The notes: a model not told the origin generated them from the sequence alone. A stretch of DNA of 19,886 nt from Gallionella sp. UBA6045 (GCA_002429165.1 DIYV01000111.1:1-19886); one strand, 5' to 3'; shown: positions 5,890-14,835, numbered from the stretch's first letter. Numbers and translations: made by a program.

Positions 5890-8781
5890 TCAAAATGCCA
5901 CCGCCTGCGACAGCGCTAGTTGCAACACCTGCGCACTATGCAGCGGACGATGGCCGGTCCCGTGAATGATTTGTTCGCGGCAACTGAAGCCATCCGCAAT
6001 AATCAGCTCATCCTCCTGCAAGTTCCGCAGCGCCGGCAACAGCACCGCCTCGCCGATCCGCATGGATGTGTGGTAATGGCGGCGATGCATGCCGAATGTA
6101 CCTGCCATGCCGCAGCAACCACTATCCAGAAGTGTCACATCCAGCTGCATGCGCTGCAGCATTTCCATTTCGTGGTGCATGCCGAGCACTGCCTTGTGAT
6201 GGCAATGACCGTGCACCACCGCTTTGCGGTGCAGCGGTGGGGGTTGAAAATTCTGCTGTACCAGAAATTCATTCAAGGTGAACGTTTGCCGCGCCAACTG
6301 GGCGGCGGCCGGATCATGTGGAAATAAATTCAATAGTTCATCGCGAAACACCGACACACAAGCCGGCTCCAGACCGATCACCGGTACGCCGCGCGCGATT
6401 TCGTCAGCCAAAGCATCCAGAATTTCCTGCAGCTGTTGCTTCGCCCGTTCGAGCATGCCGAAATCGAACAGAGGTCGTCCACAGCACAGTCCGTGCCGCG
6501 GGATACCCACCCTGAACCCGGCGGCCTCCAGTACCTCTACCGCTGCCGTGGCGATCTCCGGCTGAAAGTGGTTGGTGAACGTATCCGTCCACAACAGCAC
6601 CTCCTGTCCGTTTTTCGGCAAGGTACGGCACTCGAATTGTTGTCGGAACGACTGAGGGGCGAATCGCGGAAGCTGCCGCGACGGCGCAATACCAGCGACC
6701 CATTTGATTGCGGAGCGGAGCCCAGGCAGGCTTGCCATCAAGTTGATTAGTCGGGGTGCACGCGTGGCAACTTGCGCCCAAAGATGAATTAGGCCCATCG
6801 TATATGCCTGACGTGGTCGTAACTTACCCTCATAATAGTGGGCGAGAAATTCCGCCTTGTAGGTTGCCATATCAACCTGCACCGGGCACTCTGATTTGCA
6901 GCTCTTGCACGATAGGCACAACTCCAGCGCGTCCTTGATCTGTGCGTTGCGCCAGCCGTCGCGCAATATCTCGCCTTGCAGCATTTCAAACAACAGCCGA
7001 GCGCGGCCGCGGGTGACATATTTTTCTTCGTGCGTGACCCGATAGCTCGGGCACATAGCACCACCCTCGACGCGTCGGCATTTGGCGAACCCGACACAGC
7101 GGCCCGCCGCCTTGGCGAAGCTGCCCTCATCCCGCGCAAACGAAAAATAAGTGGCCGGTTGCAGCGGCCGATACTCAGGCCCGGTGCGTAAATTGGCATC
7201 CAACGCGTAGGCATGTATCAGCTTGCCCGGATTCATGCGGTTATCCGGATCCCAGATCGCCTTGAATTCTACCAACGCCCGCATCAACTCCGGGCCGAAC
7301 ATGCGCGGCAGCAACTCGCCCTTGGCTTGGCCATCGCCATGTTCGCCAGAAAGCGAGCCACCAAAACGCACCACCAGATCGGCAGCCTTCATCAGAAACT
7401 CGCGCCAATTGCTGATACCGGCAGCATTCGACAAATCGAAATCGATCCGCGCGTGCACGCAGCCGTCACCGAAATGCCCATACAGCGCAGCCTGATAGCC
7501 GTGGCTGTCGAGCAGAGCACGGAAATCGCGCAGGTAATCGCCGATGCGAGCGGGATCAACTGCCGCATCCTCCCAACCGGGATAGGTATTGCGTTCGCCC
7601 GGGACAGCGTTGGTCGCGGCAGCACCGCTCTCGCGAATCGCCCATACCTTGCGCTGTGCCTTGTGATCAATAAACAGTTCCATAGCGCTTGCAATGCCCT
7701 GTGAACTTAGCTCTGTCATCAGCCCACGCGCTGAATGTTCAGCCTCGAACGAAGTTGCGCCGCCGAATTCCACCAGCAACCAGGCGCCGCCGTGAGGCAG
7801 CAATACGATATCGTCCAGTTGAAGATGTTTGCGGCGCATAGCTTCGATCATGCCCTGATCCAGTCCTTCCAACCCGATCGGGTGATGACGCAAAACCACC
7901 GGCGTCTGATCTCCGGCGAGATAAATGTCCGGATAAGCAATCACCAGCAGCACTCGGGCTGGAGGATCTGGAATTAGCCGCACCGTAGCACCCAGAATAA
8001 CGGCGCAAGTTCCTTCGCTACCGACTAATGCGCGCGCCACATTGAAACCGTTCTGCTCCAGCAATTGGTCGAGGTTGTAACCGGATACGCGTCGAGGAAT
8101 AGCCGGAAAGCCGGCGTTGATGTGCGCCGCATAGCGATCGCGTAGCGTCTTCAGGCGGGCATAAATTTCGCCGCGACGGCCGCCGCTCTGGATAATGGTT
8201 TGCAGTTCGGCCTCGGAGGTCGCCCCGAGCTGCATGCGCACACCGTCATAAGTGAGAATATCCAAAGTTTCGATATTTTCTGCAGTTTTGCCGGCCATCA
8301 CCGAATGCACGCCGCAGGAATTATTGCCAATCATCCCGCCCAGGGTACAGCGGCTGTGCGAGGATGGGTCTGGCCCGAACGTGAGTCCGTGGGGCGCTGC
8401 CGCTGCACGCAACTCGTCCAGCACAATACCCGGCTCGATGCGCGCCAGACGGCGAACAGAGTCGATTTCAAATATTCGGTTGAAATGTTTGGTGGTATCC
8501 AGCACCACCGCGACGTTGCAGGCCTGACCGGCCAGACTGGTGCCCGCACCGCGCATAAGTATCGGCGCCGCGTGTCGTCTGCATGCGGCTACTGCGGCGA
8601 CAATGTCTTCCTCATCCAGCGGGATTACCACGCCGATCGGAAGCTGGCGGTAATTCGACGCGTCGGTGGAATAAAGCGCACGGCTACCCTCATCGAAGCG
8701 TACTTCGCCGCGCACCACTTGGCGCAAATCCTGCTCCAGCGCATGCGGCGCACCGTACTGTTGCGGCGTTGCCTGAACCAT
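5890..8781 (-). CDS. Fused FAD-linked 2-hydroxyacid dehydrogenase / Fe-S oxidoreductase
   Basis: This 963-residue fusion begins with a GlcD/D-lactate dehydrogenase-like part: an FAD-binding (PCMH) domain at about 45-270 with MRGAGTSLAGQ (76-86) and GNNSCGVHS (152-160), then an FAD-oxidase C-terminal domain to about 525 with HGDG (481-484). It ends with a GlpC-like Fe-S part: C562/C568/C577, then C622/C625/C628/C632, and two CCG motifs (LCCGRP and GCCGMAG) of heterodisulfide-reductase type. This is the layout of YdiJ/Dld-type enzymes that oxidise D-2-hydroxyacids and pass electrons to quinone. Here the candidate substrate is sulfolactate, for which a membrane-linked flavin dehydrogenase (SlcD) is described, or sulfomalate. 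ATG 8781 lies 7 bases after the upstream flavoprotein stop. A longer frame from 8955 is rejected because it would overlap that gene by about 160 bases with a non-family N-terminus. Confidence 0.8.
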   Translation of the reverse strand: MVQATPQQYGAPHALEQDLRQVVRGEVRFDEGSRALYSTDASNYRQLPIGVVIPLDEEDIVAAVAACRRHAAPILMRGAGTSLAGQACNVAVVLDTTKHFNRIFEIDSVRRLARIEPGIVLDELRAAAAPHGLTFGPDPSSHSRCTLGGMIGNNSCGVHSVMAGKTAENIETLDILTYDGVRMQLGATSEAELQTIIQSGGRRGEIYARLKTLRDRYAAHINAGFPAIPRRVSGYNLDQLLEQNGFNVARALVGSEGTCAVILGATVRLIPDPPARVLLVIAYPDIYLAGDQTPVVLRHHPIGLEGLDQGMIEAMRRKHLQLDDIVLLPHGGAWLLVEFGGATSFEAEHSARGLMTELSSQGIASAMELFIDHKAQRKVWAIRESGAAATNAVPGERNTYPGWEDAAVDPARIGDYLRDFRALLDSHGYQAALYGHFGDGCVHARIDFDLSNAAGISNWREFLMKAADLVVRFGGSLSGEHGDGQAKGELLPRMFGPELMRALVEFKAIWDPDNRMNPGKLIHAYALDANLRTGPEYRPLQPATYFSFARDEGSFAKAAGRCVGFAKCRRVEGGAMCPSYRVTHEEKYVTRGRARLLFEMLQGEILRDGWRNAQIKDALELCLSCKSCKSECPVQVDMATYKAEFLAHYYEGKLRPRQAYTMGLIHLWAQVATRAPRLINLMASLPGLRSAIKWVAGIAPSRQLPRFAPQSFRQQFECRTLPKNGQEVLLWTDTFTNHFQPEIATAAVEVLEAAGFRVGIPRHGLCCGRPLFDFGMLERAKQQLQEILDALADEIARGVPVIGLEPACVSVFRDELLNLFPHDPAAAQLARQTFTLNEFLVQQNFQPPPLHRKAVVHGHCHHKAVLGMHHEMEMLQRMQLDVTLLDSGCCGMAGTFGMHRRHYHTSMRIGEAVLLPALRNLQEDELIIADGFSCREQIIHGTGHRPLHSAQVLQLALSQAVAF

Positions 8782-8788
8782 GCCGTCG

Positions 8789-10507
8789 CTAATCCTGCAG
8801 CAGCGACTGCCCGGGCTGCACGCGGGTAAACACGACCGGCCGCGACGACACTTCCAGCGCATCTTGCCGCAACTGCACACAGGTGAAACGCGATGCATCG
8901 AGCGCACCCGGCTCCGGATAATCTTCGCGAAAATGTGCGCCGCGCGAGTTCTCACGCTGCAATGCAGCGGCCGTCACGGCGCGGCTCACCAGCAGCAGGC
9001 TTTTCAGGTTGAGCCAATCGTGCCAGGTCAGATTGAACGCCCGGTCACCATCCGCCACGCCGATTTGGTCCAGTTCGCGTTCCAGCCGAGTCAACTCCTC
9101 CGTAGCGCGCCGCAGGCCGGTTTCGTTACGCATGATGCCGACGTCGTCCCACATCACCGCGTAGAGCGCTTCCCGAATTGCACCGAGGTCACCGGGCGGC
9201 TGCGCGAAAGGCTGCTCGCAACGCGCCACGGCGGCGGCGATTGCCGCTGGGTCCGGTACATGAAACCGCCCTGCAGCGGGTACCCAGCGCGCCATCGCCT
9301 CGCCCGCGATACCACCGAAAACGGTGGAATTGGCGACGCCGTTACCGCCCAATCGATTGGCACCGTGCACACCGCCGGTATCCTCGCCTGCAGCGAACAA
9401 GCCGGGCAAGTCGGTACTGCAGTCGAGCTTGAAGACGACACCGCCCATCATGTAATGCGCAGTCGGTACCACTTCCACCAGATCGCCTGCCAAATCGAAT
9501 CCGCAATCGGCGCAACGTTCCACCATACCCTTGAATTGGACGCGGACTTTATCAGGACCGAGGTGGCTCATCTTGATATACACACCCCCGTTGGGTGACA
9601 CCCGACCGGCGCGCATTTCGCTATAGATTCCGCGCGAGACGATATCCCGGGTGGCGCGCTCGCCGCGAGGATCATAATTGTGCATGAAGCGATCGCCGGC
9701 GCCATTGAGAAGATACCCGCCTGAACCACGCAGACCTTCTTCCAGCACCGTACCAGTCATGCGTGTGTGGTCGCCTGCCAGCAATCCGGTCGGATGAAAC
9801 TGCACCATTTCCATGTCTCGCAGGAACAAACCACTGCGCAACGCCATCGCCATGCCATCACAACTCTTGTCACCACTCGGCGTGTGGAATTTATACATGG
9901 TCGGACCGCCACCGGTAGCGAGCAATACCGCCTTTGTCTGCACCAATACGTATTCGCCATTGCGCATATCGATCATCAAAACGCCTGCCAGCGCATCACC
10001 CTCCTGATTCTTAATCAGTTCCACCGCACGATATTCTTCGAGGCGCGCGATACCGCGTGCCCACACTTGTTCTGCCAGACGGTTGATGATTTCGATGCCA
10101 GTCAGATCGCCCTTGTGCACGGTGCGGTCGAAAGTCTGCCCGGCAAAAGCCTTCTGATGCAGGCTGCCGTCCGGATTGCGATCAAAGAAGCAACCGAGCT
10201 CGTTCTCCAGCTCTTGCACCCGCTCCACCGCGGTTTCGACCAGCTTCCAGGCCAACTCCTGGTCGGATAGCCATTTGCCGCCTTCGATCGTATCCATGAA
10301 ATGCCGTTCAATCGAATCGCCGCCGGAAAGCGCGACATTGTATCCACCCTGTACCATGCGCGTGCAGCCGCACTTGCCGAGCAGCCCCTTGACCGCCACC
10401 GTGACCGACAATTCGGGAGCAATCTGATTAGCGTGCAGTGCGGCAAACAGCCCCGCTCCGCCGGAGCCTAGAACCAGGATATCTGTTTTTATGCGGCGCA
10501 TTGTCAT
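8789..10507 (-). CDS. Succinate dehydrogenase/fumarate reductase-like flavoprotein subunit
   Basis: This 572-residue SdhA/FrdA-family flavoprotein has a Rossmann GxGxxG (GSGGAG, 14-19). The four catalytic residues of the family are in place: H238 in QFHPTG, R287 in TRDIVSR, H351 in PTAHYMMGG and R385 in HGANRLGG. Two positions differ from respiratory enzymes. The flavin-linking histidine is Cys48 (CTRMVQGG), which implies non-covalent FAD. The substrate loop reads EEGLRGSGG (256-264) instead of the usual TEGxRGEGG. The start at 10507 is preferred over ATG 10522 because GGAAGG lies 7 bases upstream. Its likely partners are the Fe-S and anchor subunits at 15694-17092, encoded 5.2 kb upstream in the same operon. 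I infer dehydrogenation of a (sulfo)succinate-like dicarboxylate; a fumarate-reductase direction is possible. Confidence 0.85.
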   Translation of the reverse strand: MTMRRIKTDILVLGSGGAGLFAALHANQIAPELSVTVAVKGLLGKCGCTRMVQGGYNVALSGGDSIERHFMDTIEGGKWLSDQELAWKLVETAVERVQELENELGCFFDRNPDGSLHQKAFAGQTFDRTVHKGDLTGIEIINRLAEQVWARGIARLEEYRAVELIKNQEGDALAGVLMIDMRNGEYVLVQTKAVLLATGGGPTMYKFHTPSGDKSCDGMAMALRSGLFLRDMEMVQFHPTGLLAGDHTRMTGTVLEEGLRGSGGYLLNGAGDRFMHNYDPRGERATRDIVSRGIYSEMRAGRVSPNGGVYIKMSHLGPDKVRVQFKGMVERCADCGFDLAGDLVEVVPTAHYMMGGVVFKLDCSTDLPGLFAAGEDTGGVHGANRLGGNGVANSTVFGGIAGEAMARWVPAAGRFHVPDPAAIAAAVARCEQPFAQPPGDLGAIREALYAVMWDDVGIMRNETGLRRATEELTRLERELDQIGVADGDRAFNLTWHDWLNLKSLLLVSRAVTAAALQRENSRGAHFREDYPEPGALDASRFTCVQLRQDALEVSSRPVVFTRVQPGQSLLQD

Positions 10508-10537
10508 GACAGGCCCTTCCATATTGGGACAACGTAA

Positions 10538-11158
10538 TCAGCGCGCATCAGTTTTGACTCCGAGCTCGGCCAGCACGCGTTGCCGTGCCTCTATGCCGGT
10601 TTGTTTGACCGCGTCGTACAGGCTTGCGCCATGGCTGTCCATTGCCACCAGCAATGGACCAAAGTCGCGCACACGGAATTTCCACAGCGATTCCGGATTG
10701 AGATCGTCCAGGTCGACATCCACGATCGCCTCGATCCAGGTTGTTTCCAGCGCTGCGGTGCCGCCCACGATGGCAAGATATGCTCCGCCCAGTTCCTGGA
10801 ACGCGGCACGCGACTCCTCCAGCAAGCCGCCCTTGCCGATCAATATGCGCACGCCATACTGGCTCATCAGCGGCCGCGTAAAACGCTCCATGCGCGCGCT
10901 GGTGGTTGTGCCTACGCAGACCGGGGCATAGCCCGCAGGATGCGCAACAGATTTGTCGACTTTTCTGACATTGGGCGCGGTGTGAATACAGGCCGCGCCG
11001 GACATATCAAAGCGGGTGGTGCGGCCTCGGTCGAACATGTGGATCTGGGTGGCATCGCGAATGCCGAACAGGATTCCATTCAGTGTCACCGTATCGTTGA
11101 TGCGCAGCATACGCACCATTTGCTCGGTGACTGGTAGGGTCAAATTATAATGCGCCAT
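10538..11158 (-). CDS. Class I fumarate hydratase-like beta subunit
   Basis: This 206-residue protein matches the C-terminal (beta) domain of class I Fe-S fumarases and L-tartrate dehydratase (FumA C-terminus/TtdB). Visible landmarks are LNGILFGIRDATQ near 28, the conserved PVCVGTTTS region near 80, GKGGL (about 109-113), an IVGGTAAL segment and a final DFGPLLVAMDSHG segment. It starts two bases after the alpha-subunit stop codon, with only a weak ribosome-binding sequence, so translational coupling is expected. With the alpha subunit it would add water across a fumarate-type double bond. A longer open frame from 11512 runs inside the alpha gene and is not believable. Confidence 0.82.
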   Translation of the reverse strand: MAHYNLTLPVTEQMVRMLRINDTVTLNGILFGIRDATQIHMFDRGRTTRFDMSGAACIHTAPNVRKVDKSVAHPAGYAPVCVGTTTSARMERFTRPLMSQYGVRILIGKGGLLEESRAAFQELGGAYLAIVGGTAALETTWIEAIVDVDLDDLNPESLWKFRVRDFGPLLVAMDSHGASLYDAVKQTGIEARQRVLAELGVKTDAR

Positions 11159-11160
11159 GG

Positions 11161-12036
11161 CTAGAATCCGTAGTGAACGCCTGCCGGCGTAAACGTCGCG
11201 GTGGCGCGGCGGGCCGAGTGGCATTGCATATTTACGGCCACCGGATTCATGGTGATATGGGTCGCGGCGCTTTCCACGTGCACAGCGAACGCAGTGGAAT
11301 CGCCGCCCAGGCCCTGCGCACCGACGCCCAGTTGATTCACCGCTGCGCTGAGCGCGCTTTCGAGTTGCGCGACCTGTGCATCGTCGGCATGCGTACCGAG
11401 CGCGCGAGTTGCAGCCTGCTTCGCTAGATGCACGCACAAATCGGCAGTGCCGCCGATACCGACGCCGACAATGGTCGGCGGACAGGTCTTGCCGCCGGCC
11501 TCCAGCACACAATCAATGACGAACGACTTGATCGCGTTGATCCCCTCGGACGGCAGCGCCATCTTGAGCCACGAATTGTTTTCCGAGCCACTTCCCTTTG
11601 GAATCATCTCGATCACCAGCTTCTCGCTTTCATCTGAAAAATCGATATGGATCACCGGAATGCCTTGCCCGCACGAGGTATGCTCGTTGGCGCGGGTCAA
11701 TGTATGCACCACCGACGAGCGCAGTGGATATTCGCGTGTTGCACGCGCGCAACCGGCACGGATCGCTTGCTTGAGACCGTAACCGTCGTACTCGATCTCC
11801 CGACCAATAGTCACGTTATAGATCGGAATCCCGGTATCCTGGCACAGCAGGTTATCCGTATCTTCTGCAACTGTGATGTTCTTGATCATGGTCTGTAGTA
11901 CCGCCTGCCCGGTGGGATTGGTTTCTGATCTCACCAGCTCATCGAAGCCGCGTTTGATATCCGGTGGCAACACCTTGAGCGCACGGATGTACAGTGTTTT
12001 CGAGACTTCCTCAACATCCAGCAGATCGATTTTCAT
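11161..12036 (-). CDS. Class I fumarate hydratase-like alpha subunit
   Basis: This 291-residue protein is the N-terminal, iron-sulfur domain of a two-subunit class I fumarase or tartrate dehydratase. Three cysteines, C65 (LLCQDTGIP), C185 (GGKTCPPTIVGVGIGGT) and C272, have the spacing of the known [4Fe-4S] ligands of two-subunit class I fumarases; the cluster binds the substrate directly. The signature GKGSGSEN-like stretch (PKGSGSENNS, 146-155) is also present. ATG 12036 is chosen because AGGAAGG lies just upstream; the frame extends to 12153 without family similarity. It follows the ABC permease by 40 bases and is coupled to the beta subunit. Ordinary TCA fumarase activity is possible, but its place inside a sulfonate operon suggests a substituted fumarate such as sulfofumarate. 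L-tartrate dehydratase cannot be excluded. Confidence 0.83.
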   Translation of the reverse strand: MKIDLLDVEEVSKTLYIRALKVLPPDIKRGFDELVRSETNPTGQAVLQTMIKNITVAEDTDNLLCQDTGIPIYNVTIGREIEYDGYGLKQAIRAGCARATREYPLRSSVVHTLTRANEHTSCGQGIPVIHIDFSDESEKLVIEMIPKGSGSENNSWLKMALPSEGINAIKSFVIDCVLEAGGKTCPPTIVGVGIGGTADLCVHLAKQAATRALGTHADDAQVAQLESALSAAVNQLGVGAQGLGGDSTAFAVHVESAATHITMNPVAVNMQCHSARRATATFTPAGVHYGF

Positions 12037-12076
12037 GTCCTTCCTCTCTCCCGCGTCCAAGCCACCGCATCGCCGG

Positions 12077-12964
12077 TCACGATTGCATGCCCCATTTGCG
12101 TACTGTGCATACTTCGATATTACGGAATATGAATGTCTCCACTGCCAAACCAATGATGATCACTGTGAACAATCCCGCGAACACGCTGGCGATGTTGAGC
12201 TCGTTCTTGTTTTCGTAAATGAACCAGCCCAGACCACCCGAGCCCGAACTCACGCCAAATACCATTTCGGCCGCAATCAAGGTACGCCAGGCAAATGCCC
12301 AACCGACCTTGAGACCGGTCAGTATGCTTGGAAAGGCGGCCGGAATAAGGATCTTTCCGATGTAACCGAAGCCTTTCAACCCGTAGTTTCGTCCGACCAT
12401 ACGCAGCGTATTGGATACAGAAAGAAATCCGGAATGGGTATTGAGCGCCACCGACCACAATACCGAGTGGATCAGTACGAATATCAGGCTGCCGCTACCC
12501 AGGCCGAACCAAATCAGCGCCATCGGCAGCAGCGCGATCGCCGGTAGCGGATTGAACATGGCTGTCAAGGTCTCGAGAAAATCGTTACCGACGCGGGATG
12601 TCATGGCGATCACCACAAGCAATGCAGCAAGCGCGATGCCAGCGGCATAACCCATCAGCAGAATGCGCACGGAAAACCAGATTTGGCTTAACAGGATTCC
12701 ATGCACCAGTTCATCCCACAATGCCTTCACGGTACTGCTGAATTTGGGAAACAGCAGCGGATTGCCAAGGTGCGAAGCGTATAACTGCCACACGCCTGCA
12801 AGTATTACCAGAATCATGATTTTTCTTACTAAGCTTTTATTGTAGACACGCTCGAACAGCGTCAGCGGCTTTTGCACCACTTTTTGCGCATCTGTCAGTC
12901 CTTCACGTACAAATTCTTCGCGCTGAATAGTGTATCGCTCGCGCTCAATATTGGATTCAGACAT
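12077..12964 (-). CDS. ABC transporter permease, taurine/alkanesulfonate type
   Basis: This 295-residue inner-membrane permease resembles SsuC/TauC. A hydrophilic N-terminus of about 55 residues precedes about six membrane segments. The EAA-type loop that contacts the ATPase is around AWRTLIAAEMVFGVSSGSGG in the C-terminal third. ATG 12964 overlaps the ATPase gene by 8 bases and has GAGGTG 5 bases upstream; a longer frame to 13051 is rejected as lying inside the ATPase gene. With the ATPase and binding protein it forms a complete importer, probably for the organosulfonate degraded by this operon. Substrate is not readable from sequence. Confidence 0.85.
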   Translation of the reverse strand: MSESNIERERYTIQREEFVREGLTDAQKVVQKPLTLFERVYNKSLVRKIMILVILAGVWQLYASHLGNPLLFPKFSSTVKALWDELVHGILLSQIWFSVRILLMGYAAGIALAALLVVIAMTSRVGNDFLETLTAMFNPLPAIALLPMALIWFGLGSGSLIFVLIHSVLWSVALNTHSGFLSVSNTLRMVGRNYGLKGFGYIGKILIPAAFPSILTGLKVGWAFAWRTLIAAEMVFGVSSGSGGLGWFIYENKNELNIASVFAGLFTVIIIGLAVETFIFRNIEVCTVRKWGMQS

Positions 12965-13751
12965 GCGCCACCTCTTGTTCGACGTGATCGGCGAACAGCA
13001 TTTGATGTATATGGTCGGATAATTTGACGCCAGTTTCCGGATGCGGTTCATCGCGTCCGCAACTGTTCAGCTCCGCTTTGACCTGTCCAGGATGCGGCGA
13101 CAATAACAAAATGCGATTCCCGATCAGTACAGCTTCCGGAATCGAATGGGTTACGAACAACACAGTAAAATGGGTATCGTCCCAAAGTTGCAGCAGTTCA
13201 TCCTGCATTTTTCTGCGGGTTAGCGCATCCAGCGCTGCAAAAGGTTCGTCCATCAGCAGTATGTCGGGCTCCATTGCCATTCCACGCGCGATGGCAACGC
13301 GTTGTTTCATACCTCCAGAAAGCGTGTGCGGAAAAGAATCCGCAAATTTTGTGAGATTCACCTTTTCGATGTAGTACATCGCTTTCTCTTGTGCCTCTTT
13401 ACCGTGCAGCTTGCCGCTTGCACAGAGTGGAAACATTACGTTCTGCTTCACGGTTTTCCAGGGCAATAGCTGATCAAATTCCTGAAATACCATCATGCGA
13501 TCCGGTCCCGATTTGCTAACCGTCTTGCCTTTCAGACGAATCGATCCTTCCTCAGGCTTATGATAGCCACCGACAGCCTTCAGCAGTGTCGATTTACCGC
13601 AGCCTGAAGGCCCCAGCAACACGAACCGATCGGAATTGTATATTTTGAAATCTACCCGGTAGGTCGCCGTCACCAAATGGTCTTTTGTTTTGTACTGCAA
13701 GGTGACCCCATCGACTTCCAGTAGTGGCGCCTGATTCTGCACTTGGTTCAT
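12957..13751 (-). CDS. ABC transporter ATP-binding protein, taurine/alkanesulfonate type
   Basis: This 264-residue nucleotide-binding subunit is of the SsuB/TauB/nitrate group. Walker A is GPSGCGKS (47-54), the Q-loop glutamine is Q90, the signature is LSGGM (144-148), Walker B is ILLMDEP (164-170) and the switch histidine is H202. ATG 13751 is chosen because AAGGAG lies 7 bases upstream; the ATG two codons earlier would leave only one base of spacing. The C-terminus overlaps the permease start by 8 bases. It powers uptake by the adjacent permease. All ATPase motifs are intact, so the transporter should be functional. Confidence 0.88.
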   Translation of the reverse strand: MNQVQNQAPLLEVDGVTLQYKTKDHLVTATYRVDFKIYNSDRFVLLGPSGCGKSTLLKAVGGYHKPEEGSIRLKGKTVSKSGPDRMMVFQEFDQLLPWKTVKQNVMFPLCASGKLHGKEAQEKAMYYIEKVNLTKFADSFPHTLSGGMKQRVAIARGMAMEPDILLMDEPFAALDALTRRKMQDELLQLWDDTHFTVLFVTHSIPEAVLIGNRILLLSPHPGQVKAELNSCGRDEPHPETGVKLSDHIHQMLFADHVEQEVAHV

Positions 13752-13779
13752 TTGCATTCTCCTTGTTTGGCAATACCGG

Positions 13780-13803
13780 GGCCGGTCCAGACATAAACCG
13801 GCC
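13780..13803 (-). other. Intercistronic hairpin between binding protein and ATPase genes
   Basis: A perfect 7-bp GC-rich stem (GGCCGGT/ACCGGCC) with a 10-base loop sits in the 67-base gap between the binding-protein stop and the ATPase start. It has no T-tract. Such hairpins after a binding-protein gene often stabilise its mRNA and lower expression of the downstream transporter genes; that role is inferred here. Confidence 0.5.
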
Positions 13804-13818
13804 TCACGCCGATCCTCT

Positions 13819-14835
13819 TTAACTACCCGGCAGGCCGTACACATTAGGAAAGAACATGTCCTTCCATGATGCCGGCTTCACCTTGATTGCACCAACCTTG
13901 AACATAAAGTCGGAGTATTTGGTAGTGTTCTGCGGTGTCATGGTGAATTCCACCTTGGGATCACTCAGTATCTTGTAAATGAAATCTTCCGAATCGGTGC
14001 TCTTCGCCGCCCTGATATACAGTTGTGCAGCGGCGCGTTTGTCACGATTGATAATAACAATCGCTTCTGCCAGCGCAGCCGTGAACGCATTGTAGATTTT
14101 CGGGTTTTGCTGGCGAAACTTATCGGTGGTCCAGATAACGTTGAATGTCGCTGGACCACCCAGCACATCATAAGAGCTCAGCACAGTGTGCACTGCGGGA
14201 TTTTCCAGCTCCTTGTACTGGAATGGGGGCGAGGTGAAGTGACTGTTGACTTCGCCCGCTCCGGACAGTAGCGCAATCATGCCATCCGGATGGGACATGG
14301 AAACCGTGTATTTATCAAGCTGGTCATAATTTGCATCTCCAAACGCCTGCGCTGCTGCCATCTGCAGCGTAACTGCCTGGATCGAGACCTTTACTGCTGG
14401 CAAGGCGATCTTGTCCTTGTCGGTAAAATCCTTGACTGTCTTGATATTGGGATTGCGGGTATTCAGATACAGCGGCATGGCATTAAGCGCTGATACCGCT
14501 CGCACGTTCATATTGCCTTTGGTTTTGGCCCATATTTTGACCATCGGCCCCACGCCTCCAGACGCAAATTGCAGACTATCTGACAACAACGCGTCATTCA
14601 TTACATTGCCACCGGCGAATTTCACCCAATCCACTTCGAGATTATCTATTCCTTCCGCCTTGGCGTGTTTCTCAACCAACTTGTCTTCCTGCATCAACAT
14701 CAGGGGCAAATAGCTCACACCATATTCACGTGCAATTGTTATTTTCGACATCTCCGCCTGCGCCTGTACACTCAATGCGAATAGTAGAACTGCCCCCAGT
14801 AAGGAAAATTTAAATCTGTGCATTTGCATTTTCAT
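13819..14835 (-). CDS. ABC transporter periplasmic substrate-binding protein (SsuA/TauA/NMT1-like)
   Basis: This 338-residue protein begins with a clear signal peptide: MKMQMHRFKF, a hydrophobic core, and a likely cleavage after AQA at residue 27. The mature part is of the SsuA/TauA/NMT1 type, which binds sulfonates, taurine, nitrate or pyrimidine precursors, with a typical first strand (EMSKITIAREYG) and a GGNVMNDALLSD-like early loop. ATG 14835 has AAGGAG about 9 bases upstream. A 137-base gap separates it from the preceding TauE gene; I see no convincing internal promoter or terminator there. The sulfonate operon context suggests import of sulfolactate or a larger sulfonated acid; residues alone do not define the ligand. 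Confidence 0.85.
   Translation of the reverse strand: MKMQMHRFKFSLLGAVLLFALSVQAQAEMSKITIAREYGVSYLPLMLMQEDKLVEKHAKAEGIDNLEVDWVKFAGGNVMNDALLSDSLQFASGGVGPMVKIWAKTKGNMNVRAVSALNAMPLYLNTRNPNIKTVKDFTDKDKIALPAVKVSIQAVTLQMAAAQAFGDANYDQLDKYTVSMSHPDGMIALLSGAGEVNSHFTSPPFQYKELENPAVHTVLSSYDVLGGPATFNVIWTTDKFRQQNPKIYNAFTAALAEAIVIINRDKRAAAQLYIRAAKSTDSEDFIYKILSDPKVEFTMTPQNTTKYSDFMFKVGAIKVKPASWKDMFFPNVYGLPGS

Noticed and set aside
8200..8829. Plus-strand open frames opposite the FAD/Fe-S dehydrogenase
   Set aside because: These are antisense shadows of a well-supported gene, with atypical composition and no domain.
8789..12036. SDH-like and fumarase-like genes as the organism's ordinary TCA cycle enzymes
   Set aside because: They are embedded in a sulfonate operon between IS elements, the SDH genes are split, and the flavoprotein lacks the covalent-FAD histidine. 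A housekeeping role cannot be wholly excluded from sequence alone.
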